Source: Sinonovacula constricta (lineage: Eukaryota > Mollusca > Bivalvia > Cardiida > Solecurtidae). From it: a DNA stretch of 64,000 nt. Where the stretch lies: NCBI GenBank assembly GCA_007844125.1, contig CM017565.1, forward strand, positions 7,762,885 to 7,826,884, written 5' to 3'. The position numbers and the translations under genes were made by a program. The notes below the pieces were generated by a model. That model saw nothing but the letters and a program-made list of their open reading frames with translations. It did no database searches and had not been told where the DNA came from. Shown here piece after piece: positions 28,441 through 39,480 of the stretch (position 1 is its first letter; every line of letters begins with the position of its first letter).

Positions 28441-31050
28441 ATTACGTTTTGTCATAGTGGCCTATCAAAATCGATGACGGATGGGTAATTGTACGTAATT
28501 ACGTCAAACATTCGGCACATTTGTCACATTATTAGTCTTGCCACTCTGGTAATATAAAAGAGTTGCTTCTAGTAATGCATAGGTTTGTATTATCAAAAGC
28601 CTATGACAAATGGGAGAAAAAGCCTTTTGCTTTTTGTCGAAGTAAGGCCGGGTTCTGACATGCTTGTTTTAATTTTTTGGTTACAAAAGAATGTTTAGTT
28701 GTGTTTTTTTTGGTCAATGTTCTTGTTCTTTAACATACGGTTTTGTCTTTGAGTATTTCTTTAAAGTCTAACGTATAGAAGAAACTGGATTATTTATACA
28801 TTTCTATAGATGTATTAAGATTTTTCTTGTCAGCTGAAATTTACAGCAATTTTTGTTCTTAATTGCAATGTAAAGAAACATGCTTCCTTTGTTTCAACAT
28901 CAATTTAGTAATTAGAATTGATTACCTCCAGTTCATGTTCCATGTTTTCTCAAATTAATTTTGTTAAATCAATACTAAGATTTTTTTGCTTTAAGTTAAA
29001 TATTATATGTTTAATTCCTTTCACTCCTACTCACACATATGCAACATTACGACGCATAAGTTTCAGCAAGCGCGAGCATGCCGAAGATAATTTCCAACTT
29101 ACATATGTGACTTTGGTTATTAATACGAAACATTTATGCCGCATGTAACGTTTATGTACGCCAATAACAAGACATTATATTTGCTTATGAACTTATTTTA
29201 ATAACATGTGTTTTAGCTCGTTATAATTTTTCCATGAATGAATCTCTTTACCAACTATAAGGCTCCAGAATCTGCGATTTGATTGATCTTTTTTCCTTTT
29301 GACCTTATTATTAGACGTATAGTGAATATATTTTCTGTCCCTATTATACTCTCTGTAGCATGTGTTCCCCAGGGAGCTCAGGGTCTGTGGAAGGTAATCA
29401 AAGCCTGATACCACACGTTAAACATTCCATCAAAATTGTTGGTAACTATGGTTTCTTTGTTATGGTTGATGAAGTTATAGACTAGTTGAATGATGCAGCT
29501 AAACCCATGACAATAACGTTGACAATTCTTTTTTTTTGCTATGAATCGACAAAAACAATAACATTCAACACTTTCGTATATCAGCATAGCATTAGTATGA
29601 TATGTTAAGCGTTAATAATTATTGTTAAAATCTTACCTCCAGAGATGCTATCATCCTCTTCTTCTTTCTTTTGCTTAATTGTAGACTCTTAAGAGCCGAT
29701 ACGCACGATAATATTTAGCTACATATTCTTTAACTAGCAAGTGGTACCATTTGGTTGTAATCACTGTAAGATAAATGTACATTAACAATGTTTGTAAATA
29801 AGTACAACAACGCTAGATTTGCGCCAATATTTTGATTGAATAAATCTAAATAATGTTCTAGCTGTGACTGAAAATATGTTAGACAACCATTGATTGTCAT
29901 TGACCATGTTACTTCTTTGCTGAATGTAAAGGAAAATGTAACCGGTTGTATAACGAAAAGTGTATATATGTGAACTGATATAAGCAGTGCATACGACTGT
30001 ACACACGACCTGTACCATGTATTAACCTGTGAGAGTCTCTAAAGCTTACAAACGTGTGTATCTTCCCTAAACGCTGCACAGTATTTATTTCTATAAATCG
30101 TGTCATGTTCATTTTCTTTTCTGATCTAAAATCAGGACACGACGCTTTACGTTTAATTACCAAATTCCGAGGTTGCGCGGAAATTAAAACAATATTTGAA
30201 ATGAGACTCAAAAGTAAAATGTGTTACTAACATGTTTCTATATATTTGGTTGATACTCATAAGGTATACTTTTTACGGAACGAATCGACAGATTAACATG
30301 AAAAATACCTTTAATTATTTTTGGGGGCGTTTTTATGATTTATTTTATTGAAATTCGTATCTCGTATAATTCTCAATTGTGGTCAAAATATCATCGTTAA
30401 GTTATTACCTATGAAAAAATATCCTAGACGGATGAATAAAATCGCTGACGCAATACAGACAATCTGTAAGACAGAGTTTTCTTCCCGACTGAAACTCCAA
30501 AACCGCGTTGTAGTGTTCATGTATACTGTTATATTAACTTAAGCATTAAATAGATTGCATGTACTCAAGTTAAATGGTTGTACAGCAAATAAAAGTGATA
30601 CTTATTAAAAAGATTTTCTATGATAAAGTCTAAAATATTTAAAAAGTAAGAAAAGGGTTCATTATTAAATAATGAACCGCTGTTGAAACGACCATAGATA
30701 TTCACCGATTAAAATACTATTTCGAATCTTTACCTTCTGCACATCTCGTGTTATGGCAGTGGAGACTGCCACATTTGTCTTACCAAAAGAGAAAAGACAA
30801 TAGCAGACACACTGACAAATGCTTACAAATGAATAAGTCACTTAATGTCTTTTCAATTTATAGTGGGAACAAATCCTTCTGGTCTTCAAAATAGTCATTC
30901 GACCACAGATGGGGTTTATAAGAAAGTATGGTAAGGCACATTGAGTATTGCAGTACATATTATTATTTTAAATAGTGCACAGAACTAATGTATTCACACG
31001 TCAGTCCAATGTAAATGTTACAACAAAACTGTGACGAGTATACAATAGAG
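28441..31050. other. AT-rich DNA, nothing recognised
   Basis: Short open frames only, with no recognisable motifs on either strand. Confidence 0.5.
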
Positions 31051-31052
31051 AA

Positions 31053-31112
31053 AACCTAGCAGTAACCGCCTTGGAACAATAAACTCCAACCTCGTAGTTC
31101 CTAGGGAATTTC
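31053..31112 (-). repeat. R repeat core, small internally deleted fragment
   Basis: On the minus strand CGAGGTTGGAG and GTTCCAAGGCGGTTACTG are present but brought together by loss of the segment between them. Confidence 0.5.
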
Positions 31113-32769
31113 TCAAATGCAAGCAATGAAAAAAAAACATATGCCTTTGAAAGACAACTATCCAAGTGATGAAGCAACCTTAAAGCTACAATGCGACATC
31201 ATTACAACAAGTCAGTGACGTCATTTAATTGTGTCTACATTGTATTAGGCCGAAGAGATACGTATTATTTTTGGAAGAAATAACTACACAAAAGTGTTGC
31301 TAGTATAATACAATTTAATATTTGAATAAAGGACGAAATGGACAGAAGAGACATGTAGACGTTTGTAGCAGCCTGTTCTCAAGATGCAATTTAAGTACCT
31401 AAGTTAAATGTAGGTCAAAGGGAAATACACGTCACAATCCTTTAACATTTATTTCGGAATATCAGTTGCACAAATACAACGTTTCGACAATACAGTAATT
31501 GGTAGAGAAACAGGTTTTAACAAATGTAGTAAAAAAGAGAACATTATGTAAATATAAGTAAATGGGTTGATATTGTAAATAGGATTACATACTTGGATTG
31601 ATTTCTTTTACAGGCATGTACTTTATAATTAGACCTTTAAATCGAAATTCTTGGAATAATAATGTATAGCCAGTATTTCTTATTAACTATAGCAGGTATG
31701 TATCATATGTCGCATATATATTTGTAATATTATAGATCCTTTAATACAGTTATACAATTTATATATGCGAAAAAAAAAACGGGCAACAAGCTGGTACGAA
31801 ATTAAAGTTAAAAGACATTTATGTAAACATAGTGTCAATATTTGTTAATAGTATTTTGTACAGTTCTTTGCTATATATATATGTATTTCTTAAAGTTTAT
31901 AAGTAGACAATTATTTTAGGTATTTTTATATTCCGGTGAATATTAACTTTTGTTAAATTAGGATATCTATTTCTCTGTATCCTTGTTGCAGTTTTTTTTA
32001 CTTGAATCATACGTATGTTTACTGGTAGTCAAAACAGTTAACATATATATTGGCCAGTCAATATAAAACAGTAATTTCTGTCAGTTAGAAGTTAAGAGTA
32101 AAAATAAAATAGGGTTAAGAGAAATGTTGCAGTAATCGATAAACAGAAAGGAACATAAAGGTATTTTGAAAAACAAGTATGAGATAGTAAGATAATCATT
32201 AAACACAAAGGTAGATAAATGATAACTATTTTTACAGGAGATAATGTTGGCTTACTCAATTATACAAAACATATATTTGTAGAACACAAACATGAAATAC
32301 ATCTATAATTTCTTCTACATAACTGTGTGGTTATTGCATCTAATTGTTCAAGATATATTCCTTATTTAATCAATCACACAGCATCACATGAAGAGTATGA
32401 TTCATTTGAATAAGACAGTGTGCAATTAAAGTCATCTATATAAACTGTGTAAATATTATATGTAGTGATGCAAAACATTAAGCTTATGTATAATCAATCC
32501 TCCTAACTGGTAATTTACTTTATATCTGTTATTAAATTTATCACGGGGCTGCAGTAATAATCAATGATTTCCTGTCTGAGATTCTCTCTGGCAATATGTT
32601 GAGTTATTTTCTATAGGTTAACAATTGTTTCTTGAACATTTAAATGTTTGGTTTGACTGTTTCTTTTAAAATTGTAGTATTTAGATAGATTTATAATTGT
32701 ATTTAAACTTTTTTTGAAAGATTTGCTTCCTAAAATATTATCTTGGTTTGTCATCTTTAGACATGAGGG
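31113..32769. other. AT-rich DNA, nothing recognised
   Basis: No supported feature. Strongly A/T-biased throughout. Confidence 0.5.
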
Positions 32770-33080
32770 GACGGAAAGTATTGATAAGTATTTTTACTAG
32801 TTCCAAAAACATACTACAACCTCATAGTCACAGGATAGGTGGATTATTTTTTCCTTTTCTTGATTGCACAGTGAGCACATGTTATCATCTTTAATTTTCA
32901 TCTTATGTAGCAAATCATTTGTGCCTAAAATGATGCAATGTATTTTTTTATTTGGAACCATTGCAAGTTTGTATCATTCTGTCATTTGTTAGGTAATTTG
33001 GAATAATTTTAAAATATTATCTTGTTCGCCATCTTTCTCGTACCATTTATCTACAGAAGTTAGTTTAATATTATTTTGAA
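32770..33080 (-). mobile_element. Tx1/L1-like LINE C-terminal scrap
   Basis: On the minus strand near 32955-32800 a frame reads NDLLHKMKIKDDNMCSLC, then NQEKEKIIHLSCDYEVV and FWN. This C-x2-C ... H-x(3-5)-C arrangement, with IxHLxxxC and FW, is the C-terminal zinc-ribbon-like region found after the RT domain in Tx1/L1-type LINEs. The fragment has no intact frame. Confidence 0.5.
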
Positions 33081-33094
33081 TCATTTTTCAGCAA

Positions 33095-33250
33095 ATAATT
33101 CACATCGGGCCGATAGTCGGGATGATAACCAAATCTATATCGACCCGACATTACTTTTCTGTTTTTACTAACTCGGCCCGAGATCGGTAGTGCAACACGG
33201 CTCGATGTCGGGCCGACATCGGCAAACTGATCTCTTTCCGACATTCAGCC
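33095..33250. repeat. GC-rich patch of TCGGGCCGA/CCGACAT motifs
   Basis: Within about 150 bp there are many overlapping copies of CGGGCCGA, ATCGG, CCGACAT and TCGGCCCGA in both orientations (33105, 33118, 33139, 33172, 33199, 33209, 33237). It is locally GC-rich against AT-rich flanks. It looks like the core of a repeat built from short self-complementary motifs. Identity is unknown. Confidence 0.6.
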
Positions 33251-34656
33251 GACACCCTGACGATATACTAATCCGTATAAAACGGGCTCTTATTTATTTA
33301 TATTTCTACTAAAAGTGCACATTTGTTGATACAAAAAAATGCAAACTCACTTCAATATGACAGTAAACATCACAATCCTTAAAATAAAAATGAGGCCTAT
33401 AAATGGTAATCACAGAGGACTAAGAAGATATTATGCAGGTAGGTTATGTTTGTTCTGATTTAGATACAAAAATGAATACGAGACAACTTCTGAGATTTAA
33501 ATGTACAATCTTTAACACAAAGCTTGGAAATTTTATGGCGGAAGGAACAAGGTAAAAAACAAAAGATATTTTTCAAATGCTTCAATAATGGACTTCATTA
33601 AAGGTATAAAATTGTAATGCAATTATATGATGAAGCTTCAACAAATATTTTCTAAAAGCACTTGTAAAATTTGTTAATGAGATCTTATAAGGGGTATCAA
33701 GTATATACAAAACAAAAAAAATAATGTTTCAAACTTCAATATGATAAAGAAAAATGGAAACGAAAACTATTGATAAAAAGTAACTAGAACTATAAAATAA
33801 GACAATTTAATAACATTCAATGATTGAGAAAGACGAATGAAAACAATAATTTGTATGTTTACACTGACGTGAGTAAACAGTTTAAATGTAAAACAAGAAA
33901 AATAGCTTTGACTAGACTGAAATCACAAATTTACGTTCAAATGTATTTTTAAAATAGATTTTTTTTTGCATTTTCAACAAATTCAACAAAATCAGGGATG
34001 AATTAAATTTGTGCTTAGATACTATTCTCCCGTAAGAAAAGAAAGTAATTTTCTCATCATTTATTCATTCATTCAACTATTATGCAAAAAAATAAAAACT
34101 CATTGAAAAAATAAATCTTAAAAGGAAACAACAGGCTGGTTGTTTCTTTTTTTCTGCCTTTTTTTCTATCCCCATCCCGATCTGACACTGTCCGGAACTA
34201 TTTCCGACAGGCTTTTTTTACATCAAATGCTGAAATTTTCAATGATTAAAGAAACCAAATTAAAATATATTTTATGCAATATGTATAGATCATGTTGATA
34301 TATGTTGGCTTTTTGATCCATATTGTCCTTACTCGAAGATGGAGAATGACATGCGTGATGCTTTTTTTCATGGTTACTTATATATTCACCAGCTGGATGA
34401 ACTATTCATCACCAATAAATTTATCACATTGGATGTAAATATTTAATTTGCTCATGGTAGGCAAGCTTTTGAAAACAACCATTATTATAAATGCCAGGCC
34501 AGCAGCAGTATGAAGTTTCGGAAACGAAAACACTTGTAGAGCAGCTAATAAAAAAGAAATATTAACTATTAAATGTGACCATAAATATGGTCTTATTCTG
34601 TATACTAGAACTCGTTTCGATGTAATTGTGTGATCTTGTCTGTGATGTTTACTTAC
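33251..34656. other. AT-rich DNA, nothing recognised
   Basis: No gene was identified. GATCTGACACTGTCCGGAACTATTTCCGACAGG (34169-34201) contains a small imperfect inverted repeat, not interpreted. Confidence 0.5.
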
Positions 34657-34794
34657 TCTGCACAGCAGCTGCCATTTTCAGCTTGATGAATGCCAGTTTT
34701 TGTTTGTGACTTTAGCCATTGAGGCCCACAGCTAGACTGTTGATGAGGCAATATCTCATTGCACTGCGGGTTGCGTCTGTTGCATTGTGCCCAC
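34657..34794 (-). CDS. Candidate internal exon, small Cys-rich protein segment
   Basis: On the minus strand a 138-bp open segment is bounded by a plausible acceptor (pyrimidine-rich CATCTTTCGGTGTAAG) and a consensus donor (GTAAGT at 34656-34651). One frame is fully open. It encodes about 45 residues containing WAQCNRRNPQCNEILPHQ, then SSCGPQWLKSQTKTGIHQ and ENGSCCAE: six Cys in a regular spread, as in secreted disulfide-rich domains. Splice phase is 2 at both ends, so the exon is symmetric. The other two frames contain stops. No neighbouring exon of the same gene was found with confidence. This could be chance. The family is not recognised. Confidence 0.4.
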
Positions 34795-35845
34795 CTTACA
34801 CCGAAAGATGTCTAATTTAGAAATAAAATGTTGATTAACCCTTTACATTACTATACAATATTTCACATAGTCGTGAATTAATTTCAAATGTAGAATATAA
34901 CTTGTACCAAAATATATCAATTTTCTAGAAAGACCGGAACTGGAATATACAAGTTGCTTATTCAAGATAATAAAACCTGTATAAGACAATTTAATTTTGA
35001 GTGCTTCTACAGAGAAATTAGTTATCAGTTCATCGGTCTTAGTTGGTACGAACATTTGAAAAATAGTTATAAACATGAAATTAATAAGCCCCTGGCAAAG
35101 GATGAATAAACGGACCTGGATTTTGGTAATAGTAACCCCTTATATCTAACTGCCAGCCAACTATAACGATTTTTTACTTTTAAATGTTACATCATGACTA
35201 AATGGTGTTGCCCGTGGATGACTAAAGTTAGATTGCGGTAGTGAGGATGCTGTCCTGGGTGGTCAGGGAACTGTCATCTGGTCTGGTCTGTTTGAAGCCG
35301 GTCTTTAACTTCTGCTTTAAAATCCTCATCATCAGAAGAATAAATCCTGACCATTTAAATATATACAGTCACATAGTTGCTTGAAATATAAGTCATACAA
35401 TGTTATTTTAATAAACATGAATATATCATTCATAAGAGAAAAAATGATCAATCTCTCATATATGTGTCTTCCATTGGCAGTTTAGATGTCTGTAAATGTC
35501 AGACTTTCAATTTCTGTTTTATTCGGGCATTAATCCATCACCAAAACAAATGTTTACTTTCACATTTAGTTTAATACAAATATACAAAAAATGCAGAAAT
35601 GAATAAAAGTGAGATTTAATTGAGAGTGAGGTTGTTGCTCTCTGTAGGACGACTTTACCTATCAAATTATACAAATCTTTATACATATGTTAAACTCTCC
35701 AAGGTTAATGGTTTATCCACAGTCTTTATTGTTTAGCATGTATGTGAACATGTGGAACAGCCCTTCTCTCAGTCAGTTGGTACAGCCCTACAGTTGCAAA
35801 ACCTTCATCGGAAGAGTGTTAGAATATTACAAAACATTATTTAAA
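34795..35845. other. Intergenic or intronic DNA, one weak exon-like segment
   Basis: On the minus strand near 35355-35280 a frame reads VRIYSSDDEDFKAEVKDRLQ then TDQTR and stop. It looks coding-like in composition but lacks clear splice sites, so it is not annotated as an exon. Confidence 0.4.
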
Positions 35846-36197
35846 AGTTTTTATAGCCTTACTAAAACAAACCTTACTTATAACTTCAGATGCACAAAAC
35901 TCTATTTATCATTTCACAGGCACACAGCCTAACTAGAACAAACTTAAAATATAAGTTCAGGGGCACACAGCCTAACTAAAACAAATTTCAATTAAAACTT
36001 CATAGGCACACAGCCTTAAACAAACAAACTTCACTAGCAATTTCATACAGACACACAGCCTAACAAAACAAATTTCAATTATCACTTTTCAGGCACACAG
36101 CCTAAAATAAACTTCTGTAACAATTTCACATGGCACAAAGCCTAATTAAAATAAACATCACTTTTCAATTTACCCGCACAAAGCCTAACTATTAGGA
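35846..36197 (+). repeat. Minisatellite, 43-bp period, about 7-8 units
   Basis: The anchor CACACAGCCTAA recurs near 35921, 35964, 36007, 36052, 36094, 36134 (CACAAAGCC) and 36177, spaced 40-45 bp. The unit is close to AACTAAAACAAATTTCAATTAT-ACTTCACAGGCACACAGCCT. The overlapping open frame from 35687 runs through these units and is not considered a gene. Confidence 0.85.
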
Positions 36198-37066
36198 CCA
36201 ACATCTAAAACACACATGGACAATGTTTCTAAAATATCAGGGAACGTAGTCGGCTGCACGCAGCATGACCTCTATCCGGGCCTTTCCTCATTTGCAAGGT
36301 AAATTACTCGGTCTTGCCATGACCTAAATGGCTACCTAAAATGAAATAAAACTCTACTTAATACCTATGTGATTAAATCATTATCTAAATAAACAACTGT
36401 AACCCATTACAATTAATTCACAGCAATAGACTCAATTCCAAATACAAGTAACAAACCTCTAATTCAATTACAACTTACAGTCGATGACCAGCTAATGCCT
36501 CTCTATTGCCTTCCACCTCCCATCACTGTGGCCCAACAACCAACCACACCTGATTCTCAGTCTAGAATGACAAGAGTAACAACATTTCCGCCATATATAA
36601 CTACAGCTGACCAGTGAGTTCTATAAATAGACTACAATTCCAGATTACCAGTTTATCTGCATAAGTGACCACAGGTGTGTACAAATCTCTTACCACACTA
36701 TGTAATATGACACAATACACAGTTTCCTTATGAGGTGTGTGCTACCAAAGCATATATATACAATGCATGATTCAAAACACAATAAAGGTAATTTCTGACA
36801 ATAAAACATTGCTACAATTAGTACCTGTACTTGTGAATTAATAGCAAAATTAAATTGTTTTTTTTTTAAACTTAAGTGTTGAATGTATCATTTTCTATTT
36901 AAACTGATAAAACTAACTTTTGTTTTAAGCAGAGAAATTTTCTTACAACTTGAGATCTGTTCATGGTTCTGTCTCCATAATGTATTTTAAGAAATATATA
37001 AATAGAACATTTCATACATATAAAGTAAATATGAAGTAAATAAAATATTTATGTGTATTCGCTTAT
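36198..37066. other. Unclassified DNA
   Basis: A non-repetitive stretch. A locally less AT-rich block at 36240-36310 and 36480-36640 has no open frame or known motif. Confidence 0.5.
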
Positions 37067-37176
37067 ACTGAACACGGCCGGTCCACTATACTGACATCGA
37101 AGAGCCAGGCTACTACCAAATTTAAAGTGTTTGGTTTGACCCGGCCGGGATTTTAACCTGCGTCCTCCCGATCTGC
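37067..37176 (-). repeat. tRNA-derived SINE fragment, inverted copy
   Basis: An exact 110-bp reverse complement of 46386-46495. It covers the B-box half of the tRNA-like head and the unique body. The A-box half is missing: the copy breaks at GATCTGC, where R-repeat sequence (GAGGATTTTATC) begins. Confidence 0.85.
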
Positions 37177-37550
37177 CGAGGATTTTATCTACTGTACATA
37201 CTGTACATATTTTTTATAGTTTACTTTGTTGCTACTTGTAATGTATGTATATAAGTTAATTGTATTTGTTTTAACTCCCGATGCAGGTGCTTATTGTTAG
37301 TTGTTTCACTTTGACGGGATGTTGTTATTTACACTGTTTGTTAGCTAGAAAAAAACCTTCAGGAAGTGCGAGGTTGGAGCGCTCCACAAACCAGGTTTAA
37401 GCACCCCAGTTGGCCCTTTTGCCGACTGACCGTTCCAAGGCGGTAACTGATGGTTTTTCTTTATGTATGTTATGTCTCGTCTCTGTGTTTATTTGTTTTT
37501 CACATTTGCATTTACCTTGTTTGCCTTTATCTACGTGTAGATAAAATTTA
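37177..37550 (+). repeat. R repeat, left part, interrupted by the gypsy element
   Basis: Nearly identical to 54018-54390: GAGGATTTTATCTACTGTACATACTG, CTCCCGATGCAGGTGCTTATTG, the core and TTATCTACGTGTAGATAAAATTTA. The LTR then begins abruptly. The remainder of this R copy resumes at 46095 on the other side of the LTR element. Confidence 0.9.
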
Positions 37551-38527
37551 TGTAGTAGTGTGGATATTTTGTATTTGTTGTATTTAGTTTAGTATTTTCA
37601 TATTATTCATGAAAATATAATTTAGTGTAGTACATGCATGTATTCATAATTTAGTGTAGTGCCTTTTTAGACAAAGTAGTAACCATCCGGGTATTTTAGC
37701 ACACGAGCAGCTCGTGTTTGTTTAGTTCGGTACAGAGTGGTCTGACACGTTGTCAGTTACTCGCTAGCCGTTGTAAGGGTAAGTTTGGTTTTCTTATTGA
37801 CTTGGGTGTGGTTGGTTTACTTTAAATATCTGGTTCTTGTTGAAGCTTATTTCTGTTTTCTAAAGTTATCAGGTACAAATACAGTTTATTAATTAGATAC
37901 GTTTGTTAAATGGTTTGATATTCCATTTGAGTAATGGTGTTGTATTTGGCAAATTTTGGACTGACATGACTGACTGTACTTAAAGCTCAAATTAACAATT
38001 TGTATTAATTTATGTTAATATTAACAACTATCTTTAATTGCATGATTGTTGCAGCTTAATCCACGCAAGGCCGTTGGTTGAAAGAGAATTGGAACCCATA
38101 TGTCACGAGACACATAGTCTCTGTAAGTGTATTTCACAATGAATTGATACAATATTTTAGTTTACATGTATTTACTTTTAATATTCACATAATCATGTTT
38201 TAAACTATATCCTGGAGCATATTGCTAGAATACTTATTTAAGCGTCATATTTAAGGAATCTTGTGCTGTACTTCAAAAGGTAAAATTGTGTTACTATATA
38301 TTGGCAATTGACGCTAAATGTTGGTTTAATAGGACAGACTATGGTTGAACTATATTGTGTGTATTTCCTATTATAAATCACTAAGATATTGTATAATGTA
38401 TATTGTATAATTCCTATATAATACACGTGTGTAATAATTATATATGTAATATGTTGCAGGACGATTATTATAATATAGAGATCGCAAGGGTTGTTATTCA
38501 CTCACCCCTTTATATAAGCGAGTAACA
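37551..38527 (+). repeat. 5' LTR (977 bp)
   Basis: Begins TGTAGTAGTGTGG and ends GCGAGTAACA. It differs from the 3' LTR by C/T at about 37742, GG/AA at about 37797, C/T at about 38066, G/A at about 38288 and one-base indels near 38229 and 38491. It carries a 17-bp palindrome (37701-37717) and TATATAA-like motifs near 38416 and 38511. An AATAAA signal was not noticed. U3/R/U5 limits cannot be set from sequence alone. Confidence 0.95.
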
Positions 38528-39480
38528 TTTGGAGCCCCCAGTGTGTTGGTGTAGACAGAGCAAGTCAGAGCGGCAGCTCAGTGAGGCGTGGAGACTGGCC
38601 AGTGGAGCAGAGTGGACAGTGGAGGTGTGGTAGCGTGGTGACGTAACACAGGTGATAGACTGGGTCGACCGTGTTATGTGTAGAGTGCCGTGTCTAGACA
38701 GGAGGTGTCGCTAGGCGATTGACAGTTGTAAGGTAGCAGGTGCAGTTGTTTTTTTGTTTTGTTTCTACTTTAAGGTACCTAACCATAATTCATCATAACT
38801 TATCATCAGTGTGTTAACCATTGGATCATCGACGCTTTTATCAACGCTGGATATCTGGAACATTTAGACATTTAATGAAGGAACTGACATTTACATAAAG
38901 GTTATTTCAATTATTTTTGTGTGTGTATTATTGGGTACTTGTTTAAAATTTTAATTGCTTTAATTTGTTTTAATTGTATCTGATATCGTAGAATTAACAA
39001 TTTTAATTTGTGTGCTTTATTGTCAAGTGAGGGTAAGATGCACAAAATTGCACACATATAATTCACTTTAAAATCACATAAAAGTTCTTGGATGCACATT
39101 ATTCACTTTAACTTCTTTCTACTGCACTGTCTCTTTTTAACATTTAACACTGATAAGACACTCAGCAACAGTACATACATTGACGGATTGACACTGTGGT
39201 ATTGATATTGGTTCATAAGGAGGATTTTGAGAAAGTTTTGTGTTGTTTTTGTATTAGTCACCATATTTTAAGGGTAGATCTAGTAGTTGAGGTAGTTCTT
39301 TCTCTTACTAGGTAGTTAGTTGATATATTGGTCTTACCGTGATAGTATATAAGAATACCCCCTCTCTTACTTGAAAAGTTGTTGCACATTTTTTTTAATT
39401 GTAAATAATCTTTTATTTGAACTATTTTTATTAAATGGTTGTAAACTCAAAGAATAAGTATTTCAGAGTCAGACAAAGCA
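38528..39480 (+). promoter_or_regulatory. Primer-binding site and long gag leader
   Basis: Two bases after the LTR, TGGAGCCCCCAGTGTGTTGG (38530-38549) begins with TGG, as a site complementary to a tRNA 3' CCA end should. I could not assign the tRNA. About 900 bp of leader follow, AT-rich in the second half, without long open frames. The gag frame becomes open at 39445. The last leader bases (TATTTCAG at about 39459-39466) could also act as a splice acceptor. Confidence 0.7.

Noticed and set aside
35687..35932. 81-codon frame with a hydrophobic start
   Set aside because: It runs into the 43-bp minisatellite, and no supporting splice or protein signal was seen.
35846..36197. CRISPR-like regularly spaced repeats
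   Set aside because: The window is eukaryotic. The spacers between anchors are themselves similar, so this is a minisatellite.
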